The notes: generated by a model not told the origin, from the letters alone. A stretch of 64,000 nucleotides of DNA from Streptomyces iconiensis (GCF_028657195.3 NZ_JANCPR020000010.1:124001-188000); one strand, 5' to 3'. Positions 51,286 to 60,325 are shown, numbered from the stretch's first letter. Translations and numbers: made by a program.

Positions 51286-51926
51286 CGGGCGGCTCCCCAG
51301 CGCCGTTCCATGAAGTGGAAGAGCGCGCTGATCGCGAGAGTGAGGATCAGATAGCCCAGCGCGATCCAGACGAAACTCCAGAGGACGCTGTAGCCGTTCT
51401 CATTCAGTGTCTTGTACGTGCTCAGCAGCTCGGTGACGCTGAAGGACCCCGCGATGGCGGAGTTCTTGCACAGCGCGATGAGCGTGGAGCCGACGGGTGC
51501 GATGACGGTGCGGAACGCCTGCGGCAGCACCACCGTGCCGAGCGTCTGCCCGAAGGTCATGCCGAGGCTGCGGGCCGCCTCGCCCTGGCCGAGCGGCACG
51601 GTGTTGATGCCGGAGCGGACCGCCTCGCAGATGAACGAGGAGGTGTAGCAGCCGAGCGCGAGGACCGCGAACAGCTCGAAGGGCAGGGCGACTCCGAAGC
51701 GCGGCAGCCCCAGCAGCATCGCGAAGAAGAGCAGCGTGAGCGGGGTGTTGCGCAGGACGGCCACCCACGCCGTGCCCACCCCGCGCAGCGCCCCGACGGG
51801 TGCGACACGGAAGCCCGCCATGACGACGCCGAGCGCGAGGGCCAGCAGCGAGGAGTAGACGGTGAGCCGGAGCGTGCCGAGGAAACCGTCGCCGTAGAGC
51901 TGGAAGTTCTGTGTCAGTACGTTCAT
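51282..51926 (-). CDS. Amino-acid ABC transporter permease (GluC-like)
   Basis: 214 aa, about five helices. The EAA motif is EAARSLGMTFGQTLGTVVLPQAFRTVIAP, the family's HisM/GlnP coupling loop that binds the ATPase. RNTPLTLLFFAMLLGLP is the typical RxTPxL segment. Stop overlaps the start of the second permease. Confidence 0.93.
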   Translation of the reverse strand: MNVLTQNFQLYGDGFLGTLRLTVYSSLLALALGVVMAGFRVAPVGALRGVGTAWVAVLRNTPLTLLFFAMLLGLPRFGVALPFELFAVLALGCYTSSFICEAVRSGINTVPLGQGEAARSLGMTFGQTLGTVVLPQAFRTVIAPVGSTLIALCKNSAIAGSFSVTELLSTYKTLNENGYSVLWSFVWIALGYLILTLAISALFHFMERRWGAAR

Positions 51927-51945
51927 GGTGTCCGCTTCCTTCCTC

Positions 51946-52935
51946 TCAGCTCGTCAGGGAGCGGTCGATACGGGGAGGAGGCGGCGCGGGCACTCCGGAG
52001 AGGCCGAGGGTGACGTCGTAGGCGCGCTTCCAGTCACCGTTCTTCTCGTGTGCGGTGATCGCCGTGTCGAGCGCCTGCGCCAGCTCGGTGTCCTCGCGGG
52101 GCACGCCGATGCCGTAGGGCTCCTCGGAGAACGCCTTGCCGACGACGCGCAGCTTCTCGGGGTCCTTGGCCGCGTAGCCGAGCAGGATGGTGTCGTCGGT
52201 CGTGACGGCGTCGACCTGGTTGTTGAGAAGGTTGTCGACGCAGATCGCGTAGCTGTCGTAGGCGACGGAGACGGCCTCGGGGTGGTCGGCCTCGATGCGC
52301 TGGAGCGGGGTCGAGCCGACGGCCGAGCAGATCTTGCGGCCCGCCATGTCCTGCGGCCCCCTGAGCCCCTCCTCGTCGGCGCGCACCAGCAGCTTCTGCC
52401 CCGCGATGTAGTAGGGGCCCGCGAAGCCGACGAGCTTCTTGCGGCCGTCGTTGATGGTGTAGGTGCCGACGTAGTAGTCGATCTGGCCGTTCTGGAGGGC
52501 CGTTTCGCGGTTGGCCGAGGCGATGGCCTTGTACGTGACGTCCTTGTCCGGGTCGAAGCCGAGTGAGGCCGCGACCATGTTGGCGATCTCCACATCGAAT
52601 CCGGAGTAGACGCCGGTCGCCGGGTTCATCTCGCCCATGCCGGGCTGGTCCTCCTTGACGCCGATGGTCAACCGCCCGCGCTTCTTGGCGCGCTGCCAGG
52701 TGGGCGATCCGGGGAGCGCGAAGCCGGTGTCGACGGTGTACCGCGGGAGCTTCCCCGGCTGAGGACCTCGCGCGGGCGGACTCCCCTCCTTGCCGCACCC
52801 GGTGGCACCCAGCGCTGACCCCAGCGCGGCCAGCAGGACGGCGGCGCGGACGACGGCCCGCGTACGGGCGCCGCGGACGCGGGCCGTTGGCGGTGTACCG
52901 GCTCGGCGGGGAGTGCGATGACGCAGTTCAGGCAT
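51946..52935 (-). CDS. Amino-acid ABC transporter substrate-binding lipoprotein (GluB-like)
   Basis: 329 aa. Signal peptide ends in a lipobox (LGATGC), so the protein is lipid-anchored outside. RLTIGVKEDQPGMGEMNPATGVYSGFDVEIANMVAASLG is the SBP_bac_3 start, with YYVGTYTINDGRKKLVGFAGPYYIAG next. The glutamate/aspartate family is indicated; specificity is not provable here. Confidence 0.92.
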   Translation of the reverse strand: MPELRHRTPRRAGTPPTARVRGARTRAVVRAAVLLAALGSALGATGCGKEGSPPARGPQPGKLPRYTVDTGFALPGSPTWQRAKKRGRLTIGVKEDQPGMGEMNPATGVYSGFDVEIANMVAASLGFDPDKDVTYKAIASANRETALQNGQIDYYVGTYTINDGRKKLVGFAGPYYIAGQKLLVRADEEGLRGPQDMAGRKICSAVGSTPLQRIEADHPEAVSVAYDSYAICVDNLLNNQVDAVTTDDTILLGYAAKDPEKLRVVGKAFSEEPYGIGVPREDTELAQALDTAITAHEKNGDWKRAYDVTLGLSGVPAPPPPRIDRSLTS

Positions 52936-52948
52936 GACCGACCCCCTC

Positions 52949-53686
52949 TCAGTGCTTGAGGATCTTGGAGAGGAAGTCCTTGGCCCGGTCGCTCTCGGGC
53001 GCCGTGAAGAACTCCTCGGGGGTGCGGTCCTCGACGATCTGTCCCTCGGCCATGAAGACGACGCGGTTGGCTGCCGAGCGCGCGAACCCCATCTCGTGGG
53101 TGACGACGACCATGGTCATGCCCTCCTGCGCGAGCTGCCGCATGACCTCCAGCACCTCGCTGATCATCTCCGGGTCGAGGGCCGAGGTGGGCTCGTCGAA
53201 CAGGAGGGCCTCGGGGTCCATGGCGAGGGCGCGCGCGATGGCGACGCGCTGCTGCTGACCGCCGGAGAGCTGTGCGGGGTACTTCGCCGCCTGGTCGGCG
53301 AGCCCGACGCGCTCAAGGAGGTCGAGGGCGCGCGCCTGCGCCTTGTCCTTCTTCTGGCCGCGGACCTTGAGCGGCGCGAGCATCACATTGGCCAGCACCG
53401 TCTTGTGGCCGAACAGGTTGAACGCCTGGAAGACCATGCCCACTTCGGCACGGAGCCGCGCCAGTTCCTTGCCCTCCGCCGGAAGGTTCCGCCCTGCCAG
53501 GGTGATGGTGCCTGACTCGACCGTCTCCAACCGGTTGATGATGCGGCACAGCGTTGACTTGCCGGAGCCCGAGGGGCCGATGACGACGACCACTTCTCCG
53601 CGCCCGACGGTCAGGTTGATGTCCCTGAGCACATGCAGCGTGCCGTAGTGCTTGTTGACGCCACGCAGCTCGATCAGCGGTTCCAT
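52949..53686 (-). CDS. Amino-acid ABC transporter ATPase (GluA-like)
   Basis: 245 aa, first gene of the operon. Walker [14 protein letters not shown]-loop [20 protein letters not shown], signature LSGGQQQR, Walker [14 protein letters not shown] and H-loop THEMGFA. The order ATPase, binding protein, permease, permease is that of gluABCD in actinobacteria. The GntR gene is divergent, about 210 bp away. Confidence 0.94.
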   Translation of the reverse strand: MEPLIELRGVNKHYGTLHVLRDINLTVGRGEVVVVIGPSGSGKSTLCRIINRLETVESGTITLAGRNLPAEGKELARLRAEVGMVFQAFNLFGHKTVLANVMLAPLKVRGQKKDKAQARALDLLERVGLADQAAKYPAQLSGGQQQRVAIARALAMDPEALLFDEPTSALDPEMISEVLEVMRQLAQEGMTMVVVTHEMGFARSAANRVVFMAEGQIVEDRTPEEFFTAPESDRAKDFLSKILKH

Positions 53687-53774
53687 AGAAACGGGAAACT
53701 ATCGGGCCGAATGGGTCACTTCCGGGATGACACGCAGTAGTTGGATACAACGGGAAGGTGGCGCCCATCTGGGC

Positions 53775-53805
53775 CTAGGTACGAAGGAGACTCCTGGGTA
53801 CCTAG
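53775..53805. promoter_or_regulatory. Nested 31-bp palindrome upstream of gntR
   Basis: CTAGGTAC (53775-53782) and GTACCTAG (53798-53805) enclose AGGAG-A-CTCCT; 26 of 31 positions are symmetric. It is in the divergent gap between the gluA-like gene and gntR and is a candidate GntR operator or leader hairpin. Confidence 0.5.
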
Positions 53806-53900
53806 CCTGTCGCCACATCAGAGGCTGCTGGCCTCGGGCCTGCTGGGCCTCAAGGGCATGGGGAGAGTCCGGAGACTTCCGGAGAGAGGGGACGCCCGGG

Positions 53901-54668
53901 ATGGGTGAGGCGGACGAGAGCAAGCCGGTCTATCAGCGGATCGCCGACGATCTGCGACAGCAGATCGACGAGGGGACGCTGCCGGTCGGCGCCCGTATCC
54001 CCTCACGTTCGGAGCTGAAGCGCGCGTACGAAGCCAGCGACCAGACCGTCGACCGTGCCGTACGGGTACTGAAGTCGGGCGGGTACGCGGAAGGGCAGTT
54101 CGGGCGGGGTGTGTTCGTGACCGACCGGGCGCCCGTCGGCACGCTGCTGCGCTCCACGGGCGCCGTCGACTCACCCTTCGCGGCGAGTATCGCGTGCATG
54201 GGCAAGGAGACGGGCTCGGCCGTCGTCTGGGAGGCGACCTCCACGACGTCACAGGCCCCGGAGAAGATCGCGGTGCGGCTCGGCATCGAGCCGGACGACC
54301 CCGTGATGTGCACGCAGTACGAGTACCTCGCCGACCGCCGCCCCGTGCAGCTCGCCACCAGTTGGGAGCCCCTGGAGATCACCGAGGGCACCGACGTGAT
54401 GTGCCCCGAACGGGGCCCGTACGCGCGCCGGGGCGTCAGAGGACGGCTGGCCGCCATCGGGATCCGCGTGGTGCGCGCCGTCGAACTGGTCGGCGCACGC
54501 CCCGCAACGGGGCCCGAGGCCGAGACCCTGGGCTGCTCACCCGGCCAGTGCGTCACAGCGGTCGAGCGGACGCACTACGACGAGGACGGCCGCGCGGTGG
54601 AGACCTCCGACATCGTGGTGCGGGCCGACCGCTGGCGGCTCGAATACGGCATCACCTTCGCGGGCTGA
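53901..54668 (+). CDS. GntR-family regulator with UTRA domain
   Basis: 255 aa; ATG 53901 with GAGAGGGG upstream. HTH region: KPVYQRIADDLRQQIDEGTL, then GARIPSRSELKRAYEASDQTVDRAVRVLKSGGYAEG. UTRA-type ligand domain follows (MCTQYEYLADRRPVQLATSW, TAVERTHYDEDGRAVETSDI). Divergent from the amino-acid transporter, which it may control; the ligand is not evident. Confidence 0.9.
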   Translation: MGEADESKPVYQRIADDLRQQIDEGTLPVGARIPSRSELKRAYEASDQTVDRAVRVLKSGGYAEGQFGRGVFVTDRAPVGTLLRSTGAVDSPFAASIACMGKETGSAVVWEATSTTSQAPEKIAVRLGIEPDDPVMCTQYEYLADRRPVQLATSWEPLEITEGTDVMCPERGPYARRGVRGRLAAIGIRVVRAVELVGARPATGPEAETLGCSPGQCVTAVERTHYDEDGRAVETSDIVVRADRWRLEYGITFAG

Positions 54669-54682
54669 CCCCGGCACGGCGC

Positions 54683-54727
54683 GACCGGCGGCCCGCCGGC
54701 CGCGCACACGCCCGGTGGTCGCCGGTC
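54683..54727. terminator. Bidirectional hairpin between gntR and the DUF gene
   Basis: GACCGGCG (54683-54690) and CGCCGGTC (54720-54727) pair perfectly across a GC-rich 29-base middle that can also fold. It lies between the ends of two convergent genes. Confidence 0.45.
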
Positions 54728-54738
54728 TCCGCCCATGG

Positions 54739-55179
54739 TCAGCCCTCGCTGGCCTCCGCGTACGCCTGGGACAGTTCCGGTGAACCGGTCTCCGCCCAGG
54801 AGCCGCCCTCCTCCAGCACATCCATGTCCCGCCCCGAGGGCAGCCGCACCACCGGCTGGCCGTCGGGCCAGCGCAGCCACCGCGCGCCCGGCACGGTACG
54901 CACGATCACGGTGCCGAGGTAGAGCCCCGCGTCGCTGCCGAGCCAGGGGGTGACTTCGGGGTCGTCGCGCCAGCGTGGGAGCAGCTGGTCGAGAGCGGCC
55001 AAGGACTCGACGGAATCGTCCAGTTCGACTCCGGCGGTACCCGCCTGCTCCCGCAGCAGCTCACATTCGGAGAGAAGCTGCGCCGCGCTCTCCGGGTCGC
55101 TGGACAGTGCGTCGGTCAGCGCGGCTCCGTCGGCGTCTCCGTGCCGCTTGCGCCAGTTGTCCAGAAAGGGGATGTGCAT
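54739..55179 (-). CDS. Conserved small protein of unknown function
   Basis: 146 aa. MHIPFLDNWRKRHGDADG, a helical middle (ESAAQLLSECELLREQAG) and WLGSDAGLYLGTVIVRTVPGARW suggest a soluble alpha+beta protein. It resembles a DUF family restricted to Streptomyces (possibly DUF6278), which I cannot verify. No operon partner; it is convergent with gntR. Confidence 0.7.
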   Translation of the reverse strand: MHIPFLDNWRKRHGDADGAALTDALSSDPESAAQLLSECELLREQAGTAGVELDDSVESLAALDQLLPRWRDDPEVTPWLGSDAGLYLGTVIVRTVPGARWLRWPDGQPVVRLPSGRDMDVLEEGGSWAETGSPELSQAYAEASEG

Positions 55180-55262
55180 ACGGCTCAGCGTGTCATTCGC
55201 GCGGCCCCCGGCACCATAGGCGCGCTGTGTGAGGAGGCCGCCCGCTTGCCCCGTTGGACACC

Positions 55263-55291
55263 TTGACGTCGCTTTTCCGCCTCCCTACTTT
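55263..55291 (+). promoter_or_regulatory. Promoter of the SGNH hydrolase gene
   Basis: TTGACG (55263-55268) and TACTTT (55286-55291) are 17 bp apart, about 65 bp before the GTG start. Good sigma70-like match for housekeeping sigma factor. Confidence 0.7.
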
Positions 55292-55356
55292 CACCCCGCC
55301 TCGTTCGAATTCGGGGTGCACACACCGGTGTTGCAGTCCCACGAGAGGGCAAACGC

Positions 55357-57195
55357 GTGCACAGACGTCTCTGGATCAGCTCCGTCACGGTTCTGGTGGC
55401 CACCGCGACAGCGGTGGGACCCGCTCTCACGGCGACCGCGCGGGACCGGCAGGCGGCGGTATCGGCCGCCTCGACGGCCGCCCGTCCACTCCCCCTGGAA
55501 CGCCTCTTCGACAACCGCGCGGTGAGCGAGGACGCGCGGCCCGGCGACGCCGACTTCGACGGCGCCGGGCGTTCGCTGTCCGCGCGTGACCTGCGGGAGG
55601 CCGGCTGGGGTCCGGGCGCCCGGCTGGATCTCGACGGTGCCGCGCTGCGCTTCCCCGACCGCTCCCCCGGCAGCGCTGACAACGTACGGGCCGACGGCCA
55701 GCACCTCAGGCTGAAGGGGCGCGGCAACGCCATCTCCTTTCTGGTGGCGGCCACTTCGCCCGGCGGGCCCGCGCAGCCGGTGAGCGGGAACGGCTCCGTT
55801 CGCTACCGCGACGGCTCGCGCAGCGCGTACACGCTGACGGCGGGCGACTGGCGCGGCGGCCCGCTCGGCACCAAGGCGGTCGCGCTGCCGCACATCAACG
55901 CGCGCGAGGGCGGACAGCTCGGCGAGAAGGCGCGGCTGTACGCGGTGACCGTGCCGCTCGAACGGGGCCGCGCCGTCAGCTCCGTGCAACTGCCCCGCGA
56001 TCCGGGGCCCGCGGCGGATCTGCACGTGTTCGCGGCCTCCGTACGCGCCGGGGCCGGCGGCTGGACGGGCAGCTGGTCGGCGAGCCCGGCCGGGTACACG
56101 GGAACGGGGCTGTGGCAGGACCGGACGCTGCGGCTGGTGGTGCACACCTCGGTGGGCGGCCCGAAGGCGCGGATCCGGCTGGAGAACACCTTCGCCTCCG
56201 CGTCCGTGCGCATCGGGCACGCCTCCCTCGCCGTGCAGCGCGAGGGTGCCTCGGCCAGGGCCCGGCCCGTGCGGCTCACCTTCGACGGAGGGCGGGCCGG
56301 GAAGCGGATCGCTGCGGGGGCACGCGCGGTCAGCGATCCGGTCGGCTTCGATGTGCCGGCCGACACCAATGTGCTGGTCAGCATCCATCTGCCGGACCCG
56401 GTGCGCGCGGCGCCCGTGCACAGCGCCGCCATCCAGCGCTCGTACCTCAGCGAGGGCGGCAGCGGTGACCGTACGGGTGAGAGCGGCGGCGGTGACTTCA
56501 CGGGGTCGCTGACGATGTGGCCATTTCTGACCGGTGTGGATGTCACCGGCGGGCCAGGGTCCGTCGTCACGCTCGGTGACTCCATCACGGACGGCGTCCG
56601 CTCCACCGACAGCGCCAACAGCCGCTGGCCCAACGTGCTGGCGCGGCGCCTCCTGGACCAGTCCCCCGGCAGCGGCGTACCGCGCTACGGAGTGCTCAAC
56701 CACGGCATCTCCGCGAACCGCGTGGTCACCGACCGCTACCCGGGCGACGGCATCAGTACCGACACGGGCGGTGTCAGCGCCCAGCACCGGCTGGAGCGGG
56801 ACGTGCTCGCGCAGCCGGGGGCCCGGACGGTCGTGCTGTTCGAGGGCATCAACGATGTGCGCTGGGGCACCCCGGCCGCCGAGGTCGTGGCCGGAATGAA
56901 GGCGATCGCCTCCCGGGCCAGGGAGCGTGGCCTACGGGTCGTCGTGGCGACGATCGTGCCGTGCGAGGGCTACAAGGACTGCACGCCCGAGGTCGACGCG
57001 CGGCGTACGGAGGTGAACTCCTTCGTCCGCGCGAACGGCGGCGCGTTCGACGCCGTACTCGACTTCGACAGGGTCCTGCGGGACCCGGAACGCCCGGCCC
57101 GGATGCTGCCCGCATACGACTCGGGCGACCATCTGCACCCCGGCGACGCCGGGTTGCGCGCGCTGGGCGAGTCGGTGGACCTGCGGAAACTGTGA
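55357..57195 (+). CDS. Secreted SGNH/GDSL hydrolase
   Basis: 612 aa; GTG start with GAGAGGG upstream. Signal peptide LWISSVTVLVATATAVGPALTATA. The N-terminal ~190 residues are variable, then a beta-sandwich-like region with GYTGTGLWQDRTLRLVVHTS. The C-terminal SGNH domain has GDSITDG (block I), GISANR (block II-like Gly), GINDV (block III) and DHLHP (Asp-His, block V). SGNH enzymes are esterases/lipases, often acting on sugars. A partial copy of this gene lies just downstream. Confidence 0.92.
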   Translation: MHRRLWISSVTVLVATATAVGPALTATARDRQAAVSAASTAARPLPLERLFDNRAVSEDARPGDADFDGAGRSLSARDLREAGWGPGARLDLDGAALRFPDRSPGSADNVRADGQHLRLKGRGNAISFLVAATSPGGPAQPVSGNGSVRYRDGSRSAYTLTAGDWRGGPLGTKAVALPHINAREGGQLGEKARLYAVTVPLERGRAVSSVQLPRDPGPAADLHVFAASVRAGAGGWTGSWSASPAGYTGTGLWQDRTLRLVVHTSVGGPKARIRLENTFASASVRIGHASLAVQREGASARARPVRLTFDGGRAGKRIAAGARAVSDPVGFDVPADTNVLVSIHLPDPVRAAPVHSAAIQRSYLSEGGSGDRTGESGGGDFTGSLTMWPFLTGVDVTGGPGSVVTLGDSITDGVRSTDSANSRWPNVLARRLLDQSPGSGVPRYGVLNHGISANRVVTDRYPGDGISTDTGGVSAQHRLERDVLAQPGARTVVLFEGINDVRWGTPAAEVVAGMKAIASRARERGLRVVVATIVPCEGYKDCTPEVDARRTEVNSFVRANGGAFDAVLDFDRVLRDPERPARMLPAYDSGDHLHPGDAGLRALGESVDLRKL

Positions 57196-57210
57196 GCTGA
57201 CGCGGCGATG

Positions 57211-57243
57211 TGTGGGGCGCCGCGATGTGCGGGGCGCCCCACA
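57211..57243 (+). terminator. Terminator hairpin of the SGNH hydrolase gene
   Basis: TGTGGGGCGCC and GGCGCCCCACA form a perfect 11-bp stem with an 11-base loop, 15 bases after the SGNH stop. Confidence 0.75.
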
Positions 57244-57326
57244 TGCTGCCCGGCCCCGTTTCAGCCGGCGCTGTCGGTCCACGTCAGCCGCGCCGAGACG
57301 CCATGGAGCGCGGGGGTTCCGAGATG

Positions 57327-57385
57327 ACGGGGTGCTCCACCACGGCATCTCCGCAAACCGCGTGATCACCGACCGCCACCCGGCG
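57327..57385 (+). pseudogene. Small remnant of an SGNH hydrolase gene
   Basis: About 57 bases match the functional gene at roughly 56689-56745 in about 50 positions and translate to GVLHHGISANRVITDRHP, against GVLNHGISANRVVTDRYP there. Nothing on either side matches, so it is a leftover of a second copy or of a partial duplication. Confidence 0.7.
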
Positions 57386-57491
57386 AATCCGCCGATCTGC
57401 AGACCCTCGTGGACCGAGACCCGGGCCGGTCGGACGGGCCGAACGGTACCCGAATGCCCGGACTGGCCAACTCTCCCTGCAATGGCCGGTT

Positions 57492-57527
57492 TTGACAGTT
57501 AGCACCGGATTGCCGGACGAGTAACTT
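57492..57527 (+). promoter_or_regulatory. Candidate promoter of the propeller-protease gene
   Basis: TTAGCA (57499-57504) and TAACTT (57522-57527) are 17 bp apart; a consensus TTGACA (57492-57497) is too far (24 bp) from that -10 but could serve another. About 45 bases precede the ATG, with GGGGG as ribosome site. Confidence 0.4.
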
Positions 57528-57571
57528 CAGAGCCCTTCCGTGGCGGAAACCCACGGTGATAGGGGGAACCA

Positions 57572-58876
57572 ATGACCTGGCAGGGGTGGGAAAGTCTCGG
57601 TGGAACGCTGACGAGTGCGCCCAGCGTTTCGTCCTGGACCTCGGGAAGGCTCGACACGTTCGTGCGCGGCACGGACGCGGCACTGTGGCACAAGTGGTAT
57701 CAGAACGGCTGGTCGGCATGGGAGAGCCTGGGTGGCGTGATCACCTCGGACCCGGCGGCCGTCTCCTGGAGCAACGGCCGTATCGACGTCTTCGCACGCG
57801 GCACGGACTCGGCGCTGTGGCACAAGTGGTATCAGAACGGCTGGTCCGGCTGGGAAAGCCTCGGCGGCGTGATCACCACAGCACCGACCGTCTCCAGCTG
57901 GGCGTCAGGCAGGCTGGACGTCTTCGCGAGGGGGACGGACTCGGCGCTGTGGCACAAGTGGTACCAGAACGGCTGGTCCGGCTGGGAAAGCCTCGGCGGC
58001 GTGATCACCACAGCACCGGGCGCTGTCTCCTGGAGCAACGGCCGTATCGACGTGTTCGCGGCGGGGACGGACTCAGCGCTGTGGCACAAGTGGTACCAGA
58101 ACGGCTGGTCCGGCTGGGAAAGCCTCGGCGGCGTGATCACCACGGCACCGACCGTCTCCAGCTGGGCATCGGGCAGGCTGGACGTCTTCGCGGCAGGGAC
58201 GGACTCGGCCCTGTGGCACAAGTGGTACCAGAACGGCTGGTCCGGCTGGGAAAGCCTCGGCGGCGTGATCACCACAGCACCGGGCGCTGTCTCCTGGGGT
58301 CCGAACCGTATCGACGTGTTCGCCGCCGGCACCGACTCCGCGATGTGGCACCGGTGGTGGACGCAGATCCCCACGGTTCGCGTTCACGCCAAGGTCCTCA
58401 CCACGCCGAACGTGTCCGTGGCGAACTCGATCGCCCGGATGCGGGAGGTGTACGCCACGGCGGGGATCGCCGTCCAGCTCGCGACGACGGAGACCCTCAA
58501 CCTCCCCGCGCTCAACGACGTGGACGTCGGCGGGTGCCTACGCGGCCAGTCAACGCCTGAGCAGAACCAGCTCTTCGGCAACCGCAACAACGTGGCCGCC
58601 AACGACGTGGTGGTCTACTTCGTCCGCTCCACCGTGCCGCCCTTCAACGGCTGCGCCGCACACCCGGCGGGCCGTCCGGGTGCCGTGGTCGCGCAGGGCG
58701 CCACACAATGGACACTGGGCCACGAGGTGGGCCATGTGCTCGGCCTCAACCACGTCAACGACAACGACCGCCTCATGACCGGCAACGGGACGGGCAACAT
58801 CACCAACCCGCCACCCGACCTGGTCTCCGACGAAGCCAAGAGCATGCTCAACAGCCCGCTCACTCAGGACATCTAG
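57572..58876 (+). CDS. PLL-type beta-propeller lectin fused to a zinc metalloprotease
   Basis: 434 aa; ATG preceded by AGGGGG. Residues 6-269 are six 44-residue repeats of the PLL/fucose-lectin propeller type ([28 protein letters not shown]). Residues ~270-434 carry [11 protein letters not shown] (His384, Glu385, His388, His394: HExxHxxGxxH) with RLMTGNG behind it as a Met-turn, the metzincin signature. There is no signal peptide and no upstream in-frame start, so export by a usual route is not evident. RBS and gene order couple it to the HEAT-repeat gene. Confidence 0.88.
   Translation: MTWQGWESLGGTLTSAPSVSSWTSGRLDTFVRGTDAALWHKWYQNGWSAWESLGGVITSDPAAVSWSNGRIDVFARGTDSALWHKWYQNGWSGWESLGGVITTAPTVSSWASGRLDVFARGTDSALWHKWYQNGWSGWESLGGVITTAPGAVSWSNGRIDVFAAGTDSALWHKWYQNGWSGWESLGGVITTAPTVSSWASGRLDVFAAGTDSALWHKWYQNGWSGWESLGGVITTAPGAVSWGPNRIDVFAAGTDSAMWHRWWTQIPTVRVHAKVLTTPNVSVANSIARMREVYATAGIAVQLATTETLNLPALNDVDVGGCLRGQSTPEQNQLFGNRNNVAANDVVVYFVRSTVPPFNGCAAHPAGRPGAVVAQGATQWTLGHEVGHVLGLNHVNDNDRLMTGNGTGNITNPPPDLVSDEAKSMLNSPLTQDI
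57587..58378. repeat. Six 132-bp coding repeats
   Basis: Six tandem units of 132 bp encode the propeller blades. Units alternate between two types ([14 protein letters not shown] and [14 protein letters not shown]), so the basic duplicated block is about 264 bp. Units 3-5 are nearly identical in DNA, indicating recent expansion or gene conversion. Confidence 0.9.
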
Positions 58877-58884
58877 GAGGCGCT

Positions 58885-59481
58885 GTGAGCGTATCGATGC
58901 ACGACGTGCGCCGGGTCCTGGACCCCGACGAGCCGGACTACGCGGCGACCGCGCGGCTGGGACCCGAGTCCCTTCCGCACTTGCGGGCACTGGTCGACGG
59001 CGACGACCCACTCCTCGCCTCCAAGGCCGCCTACGCGGCCGGCCTGCTCGAAGGTGACACCGGACAGGAGGTCATCACGGTCGCGGCGCGCAGCACCGAC
59101 CCCGCCCTGCGGGTGGCGGCGGCGAGCGCTGCGGTGAACCTGCCCACCGAGTCGGCCGCCGCTGTCCTCACGGACCTGGTCGCCGACGCGGACGCGGGAG
59201 TACGCAAGGTGGCCAGGTCGTCCGTTCCCGAGGACGCGCCCGAAGAACTGGCACACCGCGCGCGGGAAGCGGCCCCGCCGCCCGAGGAGGACGCCGGCGC
59301 CACGCCGCCCCTCTCACCGTCCGACGCGACCCAGGCCACCACGCCCATGCCGAGCGAGCACGCCTCCTCAGGACTGATGCCGGGAGAGGCGGGCAACGGC
59401 GGTGTGATGCCGGGTGAGGGCGGCTCCGGCATGGTCGGCGAAGCGCCGATCGTGCCCGGGAAGATGCCGGGCGAGCGCTGA
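58885..59481 (+). CDS. HEAT-repeat protein with MPGE-repeat tail
   Basis: 198 aa; GTG with AGGAGG directly upstream, eight bases after the protease stop. The first ~130 residues are HEAT-like helical repeats (LPHLRALVDGDDPLLASKAAYAAG; VLTDLVADADAGVRKVARSS). The tail is Pro/Gly-rich with four MPGE/VPGK-type motifs (LMPGEAG, VMPGEGG, KMPGER). No signal peptide. Probably forms a pair with the propeller-protease, as inhibitor, chaperone or adaptor. Confidence 0.8.
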   Translation: MSVSMHDVRRVLDPDEPDYAATARLGPESLPHLRALVDGDDPLLASKAAYAAGLLEGDTGQEVITVAARSTDPALRVAAASAAVNLPTESAAAVLTDLVADADAGVRKVARSSVPEDAPEELAHRAREAAPPPEEDAGATPPLSPSDATQATTPMPSEHASSGLMPGEAGNGGVMPGEGGSGMVGEAPIVPGKMPGER

Positions 59482-59497
59482 GGAAAGGCAACGCCCA

Positions 59498-59532
59498 GGG
59501 GCCCACGAGCGCGCACGGCGGCCGTGGGCCCC
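59498..59532. terminator. Bidirectional terminator hairpin
   Basis: GGGGCCCAC and GTGGGCCCC pair perfectly over a 17-base loop, between the convergent HEAT-protein and exonuclease genes. Confidence 0.7.
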
Positions 59533-59536
59533 GCCG

Positions 59537-60316
59537 TCACACCTCCAGGTCGATGACGACGGGTGCGTGGTCGGAGGCGCCCTTGCCCTTGCGGGCCTCG
59601 CGGTCGACGTACGAGTCCTTCACGGCCGCCATGAACGGCTCGTTGCCATAGGCCAGGTCGATGCGCATGCCCCTGTTCTTGGGGAAGCCCAGCTGGCGGT
59701 AGTCCCAGTAGGTGAAGGCGACGTCGTACTTGAGCGCGCGGGGGTGCAGTTCCTTCGTTCCCGCCGCCTCCAGCTCCGCCAGCTTCTCGCGCTCGCGCGC
59801 GGTGACGTGCGTGGCGCCGTCGAAGGCGGAGATGTCCCAGACGTCCTCGTCGGTCGGCGCGATGTTGAAGTCACCGAGAACGGCGAAGGGAAGCGGTCCC
59901 GAGGCCCACTCCCCCACGGTGTCGCGCAGCGCCGCCAGCCACTGGAGCTTGTACTCGTAGTGCGGGTGGCCTACCTCGCGCCCGTTGGGCACGTACACGG
60001 ACCACACCCGTACGCCGCCGCAGGTCGCAGCGGCGGCGCGGGCCTCGATGATGCCGTCGAACTCGGGCACGCCGGGGAGTGCGACGGCCTGGTCCTCCAT
60101 GCCCACGCGGGAGAGAACCGCGACACCGTTCCAGCGCCCGCCCGCGCTCACCACCGACTCGTAGCCGAGCGCGCGCAGTTCGTCCCCGGGGAAGGCGTCG
60201 GCCGACACCTTCAGCTCCTGGAGGCAGACCACATCGGGCTGAGCGCTCTCCAGCCACTGCGTCAGGCGTGGCAGACGTGCGGTGATCGAGTTGATGTTCC
60301 AAGAGGCGATACGCAT
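59537..60316 (-). CDS. xthA: Exodeoxyribonuclease III
   Basis: 259 aa, normal length. AP endonuclease/3'-exonuclease of base-excision repair. MRIASWNINSI, CLQELK, VPNGREVGHPHYEYK, LGDFNIAPTDEDVWD, RIDLAYG and GKGASDHAPVVID are the EEP-family motifs with catalytic Glu, Asp, Asn and His. Last gene of a run with the MBL-fold and pcaL genes. Confidence 0.95.
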   Translation of the reverse strand: MRIASWNINSITARLPRLTQWLESAQPDVVCLQELKVSADAFPGDELRALGYESVVSAGGRWNGVAVLSRVGMEDQAVALPGVPEFDGIIEARAAAATCGGVRVWSVYVPNGREVGHPHYEYKLQWLAALRDTVGEWASGPLPFAVLGDFNIAPTDEDVWDISAFDGATHVTAREREKLAELEAAGTKELHPRALKYDVAFTYWDYRQLGFPKNRGMRIDLAYGNEPFMAAVKDSYVDREARKGKGASDHAPVVIDLEV

Positions 60317-60325
60317 ACGCCGAAC

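Noticed and set aside
50371..53686. Part of a pyrimidine uptake system
   Set aside because: The binding protein is of the polar amino-acid type (SBP_bac_3) and the locus is 30 kb from the catabolic genes with a different regulator.
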